Shown here piece by piece: positions 53,342 to 63,300 of a DNA stretch of 64,000 nucleotides. This DNA comes from Alteromonas marina (GTDB lineage: Bacteria > Pseudomonadota > Gammaproteobacteria > Enterobacterales > Alteromonadaceae), in the NCBI RefSeq assembly GCF_000808575.1, contig NZ_JWLW01000003.1, positions 62,001 to 126,000 on the forward strand. The letters are read 5' to 3'. Within the stretch, counting starts at the first letter, position 1. Every line of letters starts with the position of its first letter. A program made the position numbers and the translations under genes. The notes under the pieces are model-generated. The model was not told where the DNA came from and ran no database searches. It saw only the letters and a list, made by a program, of their open reading frames with translations.

Positions 53342-56300
53342 AGCTTCTCCTCCTGAGACGCATTGTTGACCATGGCGAGCAACACAAAAGCACTTAAATA
53401 CGGCACATCGTTCCAACTAACGCCCTGAGGAAACAGCCAATGTAAGTAAGGGTTGCTTGCCATATCGGCGCTGAACTGCCCGCTACTTTGTTGCCAGTCG
53501 GTTAATGCTCGCTGTAATTCTATCGTGTCAAAAAGTGCAGCGGCTTGATCCACCGCCTGTTTCGCTTTTTCATGTTTTTCACTTGTCGTTTCGCTAGCTA
53601 CAGCGTTGTCTTTATCAGTGAACGGACACATCTCGTCAATTGCATGTTGAACTTGGCGAAGTATCGCTCTGTCGGCTTCACTAGTCCCGTCCGCACTATT
53701 TAGTAGCGCATGCAGAATGTCGGTAAACATCTCAGGCTTTATGCTTTCCACTACAGGCTTAGTATCAGAATTTCTGGTTCCGGGCATAAACGTACCGAAC
53801 AAACTTAAATGAACTGGTGTCGGCGCCGTGTAAACTGCCATATAAAGCTGTTCAATAAACAAAAGTAACCGCACAGCAGTTTCGCGGTCGTAAGCGGGGA
53901 AACGCTGCTTTTTCAAAATGGTTTCGCCCTTTTCCCAGGCACACGAATAGACATCCAGCGGATACTTGCTGTAGCTGGTTTCTTCATCGCTACTTGAAAA
54001 AACTAATTGGGAGATGAAGAAACCCAAGGCGCGGTGAGCGTCAATCTTGCCAGCACAAAGCTCCACTAGCGCGTCACTGCCTAATAAAGCCGATGAAGTA
54101 AAGGCGATGTATTTGCCTTGAAAGTGCGCTTTTTTAGGTTCAGCGTCATGAGGGCCCATGGCCTGACTTAATGCCAATGCCCCTTCTTTCCACATTTCAA
54201 CTTCATCTCTGGCAACGGGGTTATTGGGGATATCCCCTCTAAGCGACGCAAACGTGATGACTTTTTCACTATATGACAGCTGGGTAACATCATCTATCTC
54301 TGGCGCAATGCGCTCCGCAGATGAAAAGATAGCGTCGAGCACCTGATAACGCAGCAGCGCATTGGTTTCAAACGGCTCGCTATTTTCAAGTAGTGTAAAC
54401 GATTGAGACAGATTCACGCCCAGCCGTTGGACAGAGAAATACTCCAGCGGATCTTTGAAAGCTCTCGCAATTTGAATACCTGATAAACGAAGCGATTGCG
54501 TTGATAGTGCATCAGGTGATGGTGCTAACGTTGCCGTATCCGCATCATTGGCAGATTCATTATCTGCTTCATCAGTATTTAATTTCGTTTTTTGTAACGC
54601 GTCAGCTAACCGTAACCACCCTGTTTCGTAGCTCGGCAAGGTTCCCGTAAAGCCTTCTTCACTGAACGGGTGTAGCGGCGCATTAACGCTGTACTTTGAT
54701 AAATCCAGTGCGTAGCTGTTTGCTAACATATCCATGAACTCAGCCAATACTAGACTGGGTTGCCGCTCACTATTATTAGTAACGTCGTTTCCTTGGTAGC
54801 TTAAATATAAGCTCTCTCTGGTGGAAATAATGGCTTCGAGGAATAAATATCTGTCCTCCAAACGTCGTGAGCGGTCACCAATCTGGCGGCCAGCGCCCGC
54901 CATTAAGTCGAGGCCTAGCGGGCTTGATTTTCTGGGGAATTCACTGTCGTTCAGCCCCAAAATACACACTTTTTTAAACGGAATGCTTCGCATGGGCAGC
55001 ATAGAACACACCGTAACCTGACCGGTCATAAAGTGGTTACCAGCATCTGGCGACGAGAATCGATTGAGTAGCAGGTCGCGAACCTGACGAAGGGTGAGTT
55101 CGTGTTCATAACCTGCCTCTTCGCATCGTGCAGCAAGATCAGCAGCAACTTTGGCAATAAGATCCCAACTTTGCTGCTGCTCTTTTATCGGCATAAAACA
55201 CGCATCTCTAAGCGATATTAAGGCTTTAGACCACTGCGCGGGTGTCCTTGGGGCTGTTAATACTTGGGCAAACTCACCTAACAGCGCCACAACGTCGATA
55301 AGCTTGCCTAGCGTAAGCGCACTTTGTCCTTCAACGTCGGGAATAGTGAGTAAGTCACTCACAATGACTTCACTATCTGGTGCAAGCATACCCATAAGTA
55401 ATCGACGTATTCCCCACCACCAGCTGTAAGTGTCGTCTAGATCAACACCTTCTGAAACGGCCGTTTTATGGGCGCTATTAAGACCCCAATGAATATGAGC
55501 TTGTTTTAGCCAAACCATCATTTGCTCGATATCATCTTGTGATACTGAGAAACGCTTTTGCACTGAATCTAGCTGCAGATAATCCATAATGTCCGACACA
55601 CCAAAGCGGCTATCGGGCAGCTGTAACAGCGCCATAAACGCCGCAATCAACGGCTCTGCATCCATTGGGCTTCTATCTGCAATGGTACACGGAAGCCTAA
55701 CCTGCCCCCTGCCAGCCAAAGCCTTAGTACCTACTCTGTGAAATACAGCATCAACAAATGGCGCGTAGTTTTCGATGGCGGGGCACATCACAAGAATATC
55801 TGATGGAGTGCGCGCTCTATCTTGAGATAACCAATGTAACAAGTGGTCGTGTAATACCTGCACTTCGCGAAGCGCGGAATGGGTACACATGATAGTAACA
55901 CTATCGTCTTTCTCTGTTAAATCGCGAGTAAGTGGCTTCGGTTGAGCGGCTTGCAAGATATCGTTGTGAATATACTCGAGTAGACCACGAGCATTGTCGC
56001 TGTCAGCATTATCGTTTGTCTCTTCAAAATCTGGTGAATCAAACGCACTAATCTCAAAGGTATCCAGTTCGGTGAGTAAGTTGAATAGCTCTCTACCCTG
56101 CTTACCTAAGTTTCCAAGCAGCGGGTTGGACTGATCTTCTTCCATCCATTTTTTAAGGCCTTCTAAGCGCAATAATTTCGCCTGTTCGCTACTGCTTTTC
56201 GCTTCACCCCAATAATTAACGCTTGGATTTAAGTGAAATATATGAATATCGATGTGCTGCGCGAGGGCGTCAAAAAACGCGATCAGCTGCGGGGCCATAG

Positions 56301-56961
56301 TGTTAATGGCAAACACTATGACACGAGTAGGCAACTTATTCGCTGGATCATTTGGTAAATGGCCAGCTTCTAACGCCTCTAAGGTCATTTGATGCAAACG
56401 TGCAGGATGCAGCGGTTGCTCTTTGACCAATATGCGCCAAATTTCGCTTTGCCATATCTCCATGTCATCAAATACAGCGCGTTCGTTAGCTTCCCATTTA
56501 AACAACCAGTCTGGGCGGTACAACAAGTATTGCTCGTACACGTCGGCCAGAGCGGTAGCAAGCTGAAGGCGCTGTAACCCCTGCTCTTGTTCACTTCCGG
56601 CATTTTGCCAATACCGGTTAACTTGCTCGAAAGCTTCTGTGCTCATTAGCGAGCTATCTTGGAGAATATTGTCGATACGCCATGTCAGTACTTCACGACG
56701 ATAGGGAGATTGCTTGGGTACTTTGTCCTGTCCAAGTACGGTACGTGCTGTATTCCACATAAAGCGCACCGGTAAAGGGTAATCAATATTCATTGCCACG
56801 CCGTGTTCTGTGGCAAGCTGCATGCTGACCCAGTGCTGCATTCCCGGGCTTTCAACCAAGATGGTTTCTGGCGTAAATACGCCCATGGGCTGCTGACGTA
56901 AAAGCGTGGTGAGAAGAAAACTTAAGTGTTCTAATTTATTAGAGGGATATAGCGCAAGCAA
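53338..56961 (-). CDS. recC: RecC, exonuclease V gamma subunit
   Basis: A 1207-residue RecC that recognises Chi and splits the DNA strands. It opens LALYPSNKLEHLSFLL with ETILVESPGMQHWVSMQLA, the usual RecC start. GQVTVCSMLPMRSIPFKKVCILGLNDSEFPR and DRSRRLEDRYLFLEAIISTRESLYLSYQG are inactive-helicase remnants typical of RecC. The start is TTG at 56961, supported by AAAGGA 8 bases upstream and agreement with the E. coli N-terminus. It is the first gene of the recC-recB-recD operon. Confidence 0.94.
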   Translation of the reverse strand: MLALYPSNKLEHLSFLLTTLLRQQPMGVFTPETILVESPGMQHWVSMQLATEHGVAMNIDYPLPVRFMWNTARTVLGQDKVPKQSPYRREVLTWRIDNILQDSSLMSTEAFEQVNRYWQNAGSEQEQGLQRLQLATALADVYEQYLLYRPDWLFKWEANERAVFDDMEIWQSEIWRILVKEQPLHPARLHQMTLEALEAGHLPNDPANKLPTRVIVFAINTMAPQLIAFFDALAQHIDIHIFHLNPSVNYWGEAKSSSEQAKLLRLEGLKKWMEEDQSNPLLGNLGKQGRELFNLLTELDTFEISAFDSPDFEETNDNADSDNARGLLEYIHNDILQAAQPKPLTRDLTEKDDSVTIMCTHSALREVQVLHDHLLHWLSQDRARTPSDILVMCPAIENYAPFVDAVFHRVGTKALAGRGQVRLPCTIADRSPMDAEPLIAAFMALLQLPDSRFGVSDIMDYLQLDSVQKRFSVSQDDIEQMMVWLKQAHIHWGLNSAHKTAVSEGVDLDDTYSWWWGIRRLLMGMLAPDSEVIVSDLLTIPDVEGQSALTLGKLIDVVALLGEFAQVLTAPRTPAQWSKALISLRDACFMPIKEQQQSWDLIAKVAADLAARCEEAGYEHELTLRQVRDLLLNRFSSPDAGNHFMTGQVTVCSMLPMRSIPFKKVCILGLNDSEFPRKSSPLGLDLMAGAGRQIGDRSRRLEDRYLFLEAIISTRESLYLSYQGNDVTNNSERQPSLVLAEFMDMLANSYALDLSKYSVNAPLHPFSEEGFTGTLPSYETGWLRLADALQKTKLNTDEADNESANDADTATLAPSPDALSTQSLRLSGIQIARAFKDPLEYFSVQRLGVNLSQSFTLLENSEPFETNALLRYQVLDAIFSSAERIAPEIDDVTQLSYSEKVITFASLRGDIPNNPVARDEVEMWKEGALALSQAMGPHDAEPKKAHFQGKYIAFTSSALLGSDALVELCAGKIDAHRALGFFISQLVFSSSDEETSYSKYPLDVYSCAWEKGETILKKQRFPAYDRETAVRLLLFIEQLYMAVYTAPTPVHLSLFGTFMPGTRNSDTKPVVESIKPEMFTDILHALLNSADGTSEADRAILRQVQHAIDEMCPFTDKDNAVASETTSEKHEKAKQAVDQAAALFDTIELQRALTDWQQSSGQFSADMASNPYLHWLFPQGVSWNDVPYLSAFVLLAMVNNASQEEKL

Positions 56962-57596
56962 TCGAAAAATCCTTTGTAGAACGTGCTTTTAGATACTGTG
57001 CAAAGACTGTACAGGTATCGTCGACCTTATAATTTAGTGTATCGCATTGGGCTCAGTAGTTAAGTTATTTCTCCAAAATTTAGATAAGCAAATGTCTTAT
57101 GATAATAAAACAAATACTGGGGGCATGGCGAAATCAATACCCGGAGAGTTCTAGGCAAAGTGATAGAGGGATCTGGCGCAGTAAATGAGTACAAAGAAGC
57201 GTGTGTGGGCGATTTTCAGACAAAAAAAACCCACACAGACCTCAGGACACGAAAAATCTGTATGGGTAAGGTTTACGGTCTACTCAGTAACAACGTGAAT
57301 AAGCGTTGCCTGGCACTCATTCACGTTAGCGCTACTGAGCAGCACTGTTAACGATTTATGTTGTGCAGGTTGAATGCCAACTTTTTAACCATTAAATATC
57401 AACAGCTTAAACAAAAGTAGAAAACATGACCAATAAGTCATAGTTTTACCGTGGTGCAAGTGCACCACAAGCAAGCAGACATTAAAGAAAGCGCTTTACT
57501 CTCGCCGTCGTAAATTTAGCAGTTTCTCCCGAAGCGTCATTCAAGTACAATTTCGCCTTTACGAAACGCAACACAATTTCACGGTCAGGAGCAACA
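56962..57596. other. 635-base region between recC and dut-like gene
   Basis: No credible protein gene was found. It contains the candidate small RNA (57222-57347, minus strand), the perfect GTGGTGCA-AG-TGCACCAC palindrome at 57451-57468, the recC upstream region and the dUTPase ribosome site. Confidence 0.5.
57222..57347 (-). ncRNA. Candidate structured small RNA with intrinsic terminator
   Basis: On the minus strand a long two-part stem (CTCAGTA and AACGTGAAT with their complements, 57283-57339) is followed by a 10-bp stem, CCCATACAGA/TCTGTGTGGG (57266-57230, one G-T pair), running straight into eight T (57229-57222). This is an excellent intrinsic terminator with no gene upstream of it on that strand. 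A weak promoter, TTGGCA (57375-57380) and TAAATC (57353-57358), would start transcription near 57347. No known RNA family was recognised. Confidence 0.4.
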
Positions 57597-58250
57597 ATGT
57601 TAACCGCGCAACAACTCGCCACTATGCTTTCTCTTCAGGATAAAATGAACGCCAAAGTAAACCCAGACTGGCTAAATGCTGGTTACGGATACTTACGTGC
57701 AGCAATGGTAGAGTCAGTTGAAGCAATTGAACATCACGGCTGGAAATGGTGGAAAGCACAGCAAAAAGACTTGCCACAGCTTCAAATGGAATTGGTGGAT
57801 ATCTGGCACTTTGCACTAAGTGCCTGCATTATTGAATATAAAGGCGATATCGCTGAATCTGCAAAAAGTATTGCTTCTGAACTGGCAAGTGGCAACACCT
57901 TAGTGACTTTTGATGGCAAAGACTACGACGCGTCAAATCTGTCGCTTCTTGATAATTTAGAGCTCATGACGGGCCTTTGCGCCGCCAAACGCTTTAGCGT
58001 GCCACTATTCATGTTCATCGTAAGCCAGTGTGAAATGTCAGCTGACGAACTGTATCGTCAGTACGTAGGTAAAAATGTACTCAATTTTTTCCGCCAAGAT
58101 AACGGCTATAAAGAAGGCACTTACGTAAAAGTGTGGGAAGGTCGTGAAGACAACGAGCACCTGGTAGAAGTAATGGATGCCCTAGATTTAACGAAGCCAG
58201 AGTTTAGCGACTTAGTGTATGAAGGGTTACGCTTTCGCTACCCTTCTTAA
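57597..58250 (+). CDS. Dimeric (MazG-like) dUTPase
   Basis: A 217-residue all-alpha NTP pyrophosphatase of the dUTPase_2 type, hydrolysing dUTP to dUMP. YLRAAMVESVEAIEHHGWKWWK and ELVDIWHFALSACIIEY carry the ExxE and ExxD metal motifs. The C-terminal KNVLNFFRQDNGYKEGTYVKVW is typical. AGGAGCAACA precedes the ATG. It is monocistronic with a strong terminator. Confidence 0.9.
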   Translation: MLTAQQLATMLSLQDKMNAKVNPDWLNAGYGYLRAAMVESVEAIEHHGWKWWKAQQKDLPQLQMELVDIWHFALSACIIEYKGDIAESAKSIASELASGNTLVTFDGKDYDASNLSLLDNLELMTGLCAAKRFSVPLFMFIVSQCEMSADELYRQYVGKNVLNFFRQDNGYKEGTYVKVWEGREDNEHLVEVMDALDLTKPEFSDLVYEGLRFRYPS

Positions 58251-58345
58251 AGCGACCAGTGCGTTTCGTTTAACGCGATGTAGCGTCGCTGTAGTGCTTA
58301 TAGCCCAACACAGTTTCAACGCTTATTGCGTCTCCTTCCGATAAC

Positions 58346-58375
58346 AAAAAGCTCTGTCATAGACAGAGCTTTTTT
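58346..58375 (+). terminator. Rho-independent terminator, bidirectional
   Basis: GCTCTGTC and GACAGAGC pair around the loop ATA; five A precede the stem and six T follow. It serves the dUTPase gene and probably the convergent acyl-CoA synthetase gene. Confidence 0.92.
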
Positions 58376-58409
58376 AATTATTGCCAAAGCAAAAGACTCA
58401 ACGACGATT

Positions 58410-60089
58410 TTACGCGTCAACCCAAACTAATTTGTCGCTATAGCTACCTTGGATAATATCTACAAAGCGGTCTTCTAAAACATGTCGTTTTACTTTGAGC
58501 GTCGGAGTCAGCAAGTCGTTTTCGATGCTCCATTCGTTTTTCATAATGACAACGCGATCCATAACTTGATGGCTTTCCAGTTTTGCGTTGATAGCTTCGA
58601 ATGTTTTCTTAAGGCTTGCTTCAATGCCCGCTTTGTCTTTTTTCTGCGCTTCTTCACTAAGCACTAGCAAAGCCACAGGTTGAGGCAAATTAGTCCCCGT
58701 TACACACACTTGCTCAACAATAGGGTTTTCCATGAATTTTGCTTCAATCGGCGCTGGCGTAACATACTTACCCTTCGCGGTTTTAAAGATGTCTTTTAAA
58801 CGACCAGTAATTTTAACGTAGCCATCAGCATCAATTACCCCTTTATCGCCAGTGCGCAGATAACCATCCTCAGTAAAGACTTCAGCCGTTTTTTGTGGTT
58901 CCAAATAGTATTCCAGCATATTGCACGGCGACTTAACTTGGATCTCACCTTCTTCTGACGTGCGAATGTCTACGCCATCGTATGGCTTACCAATGCAGCC
59001 GATTTTATCATGACGGAAAGGTACACTGCCGGTGCCATAAGCACTGTTCTCGGTCATTCCCCATCCTTCAGAAATGTAGATACCGATTTTCGCGAACCAT
59101 TCAATGACTGCTGGTGCAAGTGGCGCCGAACCGCTTGCCCACAAACGTGCGTTATTAATGCCCAAGCCATCGCGAATTTTCTTCGCAACAATTTTGTTCA
59201 AAATTGGAATTTTAAGCAGCGTATCCAGTTTCTTCTGCGGCATTTTCGCTAACACGCCCATCTGGAACTTTGTCCATAAACGCGGTACCGAAATAAATAG
59301 CGTTGGCTGACAGTGACCTACATCGCGCTGGAATGTCGCTAGGTCTTCCACAAAGTGAATTTTACCACCACTGTAGTAGCTTGAAAGCTCGACCAGTACA
59401 CGCTCTGTAATATGCGCAAGTGGTAAGTAGCTCATTGTGCGATCGTTTTGGTTAATACCCAATTGATCGAGGGAGCGACGCGCTGCCCAACAAGCCGTAT
59501 TGTAACTGTGCACCACCCCTTTAGGCTGACCGGTACTGCCAGACGTATAAATGATGGTCATCAAATCATCCATATCAGGTACAGGCGAGTCTGTTATGGG
59601 CGCGATATCCATAAACTCCTTCCACTGCTGCCTAGTAGCAATGTTTGGATAAGGAAAGGCAACCGTTAAATATTCTGAAGGAATAGAGGCAACTTGTTCC
59701 GCAGTATTATCTAGTTTTCCAACGAACAATAGCTGTACGTCAGCATGTTTCAACACATACTGGACCGTGTCTGGACCGGCTGTTGAGAAAATAGGTACCG
59801 ACACGTGACCTGCCATCATAATGCCCAGATCAGCGATAAACCACTCAGCACAGTTTTTTGAAAAGATACCTATACGGCTACCTTGAGGAAAATCGAATTC
59901 ACGTAAACGTGCTGCCACTTTTCTGGCTTGTTCGGCAACTTGTTTCCATGTGTAGTCGTGGTATTCACCGTTAATAGGCTGTGTAAGAAATACGTCGTTC
60001 CCACGGCTTTGTTCCCAGTGGTACAACATACTTAATGGCGATGTTATTACTTCCGTGGTATTTGCGTTTGCTGTCATGTCTAGCGGCAT
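58410..60089 (-). CDS. AMP-dependent long-chain acyl-CoA synthetase-like protein
   Basis: A 559-residue ANL-superfamily ligase. The P-loop is TIIYTSGSTGQPKGV; other motifs are YLPLAHITER, WGMTENSAYG, YLRTGDKGVIDADGYVKITGRLKD and the C-terminal lysine segment LTPTLKVKRHVLEDRF. This pattern is close to long-chain fatty-acyl-CoA synthetases (FAA1/ACSBG type), and fatty-acid activation is likely; the chain length is not predictable. The ATG at 60089 is used; Met5 at 60077 is an alternative. It is monocistronic. Confidence 0.88.
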   Translation of the reverse strand: MPLDMTANANTTEVITSPLSMLYHWEQSRGNDVFLTQPINGEYHDYTWKQVAEQARKVAARLREFDFPQGSRIGIFSKNCAEWFIADLGIMMAGHVSVPIFSTAGPDTVQYVLKHADVQLLFVGKLDNTAEQVASIPSEYLTVAFPYPNIATRQQWKEFMDIAPITDSPVPDMDDLMTIIYTSGSTGQPKGVVHSYNTACWAARRSLDQLGINQNDRTMSYLPLAHITERVLVELSSYYSGGKIHFVEDLATFQRDVGHCQPTLFISVPRLWTKFQMGVLAKMPQKKLDTLLKIPILNKIVAKKIRDGLGINNARLWASGSAPLAPAVIEWFAKIGIYISEGWGMTENSAYGTGSVPFRHDKIGCIGKPYDGVDIRTSEEGEIQVKSPCNMLEYYLEPQKTAEVFTEDGYLRTGDKGVIDADGYVKITGRLKDIFKTAKGKYVTPAPIEAKFMENPIVEQVCVTGTNLPQPVALLVLSEEAQKKDKAGIEASLKKTFEAINAKLESHQVMDRVVIMKNEWSIENDLLTPTLKVKRHVLEDRFVDIIQGSYSDKLVWVDA

Positions 60090-60303
60090 AAGTCACTCAT
60101 ATGTTGTTATAATGTAGCTCATTTTTACAATGATTTCACAGACTTCTAATAAGCCCTATTTTTTATTGAAAAACAAGCTTTTTAAACAAGCGTTTACATT
60201 CTTTGCGATGAATAACAAGGCATTGGGCGCTAGATTTAATTTTTTTATAGATGAGGCTTTTTGCTCTTTATGATCTTTCTTGGATAAAAATTGCCTACAG
60301 CTC

Positions 60304-63300
60304 CTATACCCACTTTTTAAACAACAGAGGTTCAAGCTCATCAGCTGCGCATGGCTTTGCGTAAAAATACCCTTGGTGGAAAAAACACGATCTCTCAATA
60401 AGTTCGTCAACCTGCGCTTTAGTTTCAACCCCTTCTGCAACACAACTCATATTTAGGCTAGTCGCGAGTGCTATAGTCGTCGTAACCAACGCTTCGTTGG
60501 CATTACCAGGCGCCATTTCGTTAACGAAGCTTTTATCTATTTTAAGCACCGACAATGGGTAACGTTTTAAGTAACTAAGCGATGAATACCCCGTTCCAAA
60601 GTCATCTAGTGCTAGCACAAAGCCTTCATTAACAAAGCGATTAATTTGCCTCAAGGCATTATCGCTATCGTCCATTAACACCCCTTCGGTGATCTCAAAC
60701 CTGAATGCTTCTTTTGGTAAATCGAATTCGTTTAATAGACTCAGTACACCGCTTAAGTCGAATTCTGTCTTAAAATGAAGCGCGGACAAGTTAATCGACA
60801 CATACCCAGTAAAGCCTTGGCTATACCAAGATGCCAAGTCTTCGGCGGCTCGACGCATGGCTTGCCGTGTCACTTCTATAATATATTTCAGTTCTTCTAA
60901 AATGGGTATGAATTGGTCGGGGAATAGTGGCTCGCCATCTAGCTTACTTCTCAGAAGTAACTCAACGCCTATTGTGGTATTTGTCCTTGCATCGATGATT
61001 GGTTGATAGTGATTAAAGAAACAATTATCCGAGTACGCGCGCTTAACTTTATTTTCTAACAGTAAACGTGTTTTAGCGCGCTCATTCATATCACTGGTAA
61101 AGTATGTAAAACCACTTAATGCATCTTTCTTAGCGCTATACATGGCAACGTCGGCCTGCTTAATTAGCTCTGCGGGCTCAGACGCATCTTCGGGATAAAA
61201 AGCAACGCCAATACTACACGATACTCGAAGCACTTCTTCAGCCAGTGAAATTGGTGTTTCTACCGATTCGATAATTTGTGCGACAAAAGAACTTAGATCA
61301 TCGCTTTCATCTACCTCTTCGATGACAATAACGAATTCATCACCTCCAAGCCGCGCCACCGTGCCAGACTCTGCTACTAGATTTCGCATTCTGTTCGCCA
61401 CTATACGTAACAGTTTGTCGCCATAATCGTGGCCGAGAGAATCGTTAATACCTTTAAACCTGTCCAAATCTACAAACATTACTGCTACACGGTGTTCGTG
61501 ATGTCGAGCAAGCCCAATGGCGTGTTCAAGTCTATCAAGTAGCAATGTTCTATTTACCAGCCCCGTCAAGCTGTCGTACGTAGCAATCTTCAGCAACTTG
61601 CGTTCTGCGTTTTTCTGCTCGGTAATATCTGAAATAACAATAAGGTAGTGCTCTGCATCGTTAGTCTCGCCACTTACTGCAGTAATATCTATCAGTACGT
61701 CGTAACGCTTGCCGTCGGCACCGTCAATAACAGCTTCGTCTTTCCAAAAATCACCGCCCTGCATTTCCGGAAGCTTGCCTGAAAGATGTCTATTTAGATT
61801 GGGATAGCGCATATAAAGCCGCGAAAGCTGCTTAGGCAGTGGCTCTTTACTATTAAATCCAAACACTTGTTCAAAGGAAGGATTAGCCGCGACGAGACGC
61901 TTGTCCTTATCGAAAATTAGTACCCAATCTCGCGTTTGCCTGAAAGCATCACTAAATAACGTCACTTGCTGTTGTGCTTTTTGTAATCGGACTAAGTGAC
62001 GCTGCCTAGAAAGTAAGTAAGCCACTAACAGGCCCACGACTAAGGTGGCATATATCGAATAGGCCAACGGCGAACGAAGCGGTGCGTATGGCATAGACAG
62101 GCTTACTTCCGCTGGCAAAACGTTATAGTCGAAGCTTCCAGGCGTGGGCGCGACGGTAAAAACATAGTCTCCAGGTTCGATATTAGTAAAGGTTACTTTC
62201 GCATCTTCAGTAATACCTTCGGAAACCACTTTGTCACCATTTAAAAGTTTGTAGTAATACTTCACTTTTCCTATGCCAGACATGGCGAGTGCGGAAAAGT
62301 GAATGGTTAGCCCATAGTCCTCATAATTTAGATTAAAATGGTGACCGCTTAAGTTTTTAAGGGGCTGATTTAGCGAGCGATTACCTAGTACAACCTCAGT
62401 AATGGCGGTTTTCTTGCCAAGTAAACCACCGTCAACATCTAAACTTTCCAGTTGCGATGCAGAAAAGACAACGGCACCACTAGTAGAACCATAGGCCAGC
62501 CTTCCATCGTTAAGCTTTAGCGATGCCCCCTGATTAAACTCCGAAACACTTAGTTCTCGACCGTAAATAAAATTCTTAATTTGACCGGTGGAAGGGTCGT
62601 ACCTGTGAAGACCTTTATGCGAACTAAACCAGATATTGCCAGACTCATCCTTCTGAAGCCCATATACAATGTTCGATAATAAAATATTGTTATCATTCAA
62701 ATCATAAAGGGGTTCGAAAGTATCCGCATCTAGGCCTATTAGCCCCACACCACTGTATGCAAGCCAAAGTACGCCCATGTCGTCAATTACCCACGATGTA
62801 ATGGAGCGTTCGCTCCCTCTATAAACCTCTGGGAAACGATATACAAGTTCATGCTGCGAGGTAGTCGGATCGATTAGCCACAATCCTCCTTCTGTAGCTA
62901 AAAAAAGCCTGTCATTGTGATATTTTGACTGCCCTATAAAACCATAAGAAAAATTGATATCGAACACTCGTGGGTCTAGTTTAAAGGGCGAAACTTCTTT
63001 TTTAACGACGTCGTATTTCAGAAAGCTTTCGTAACCAATAAAATACAAAATGCCCTCATTGGATAAGTGCATGCCGGGCCCATAAGTATCAAAAACTGTA
63101 TTTTCCCCTCCACTCGATACTTCAGGACGAGACACTTCTCCTGTTTTTGGGTCAAATAACCGAATCCCTTCATAAGTACTTAAGAACAATTTTCCACTCT
63201 GCAAAGGAATAATCTTATCGACGGCTCCCTTTCCAAAAACTTCGTCATCGAAGTAATAAAACTTCTCGGATATATTCGTAGCAAAATCATAATGATTTAG

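Noticed and set aside
57283-57339. Long hairpin considered as an integron attC site
   Set aside because: The terminal GTTRRRY and RYYYAAC core sites are not both present and no integrase or cassette is nearby.
57451-57468. Palindrome considered as an NtrC site
   Set aside because: NtrC sites are TGCACC-N5-GGTGCA; here the half-sites are in the opposite order with a 2-base gap.
60156-60443. 95-residue minus-strand frame at the end of the propeller-GGDEF-EAL gene
   Set aside because: It overlaps the conserved EAL C-terminus in another frame and has no independent support.
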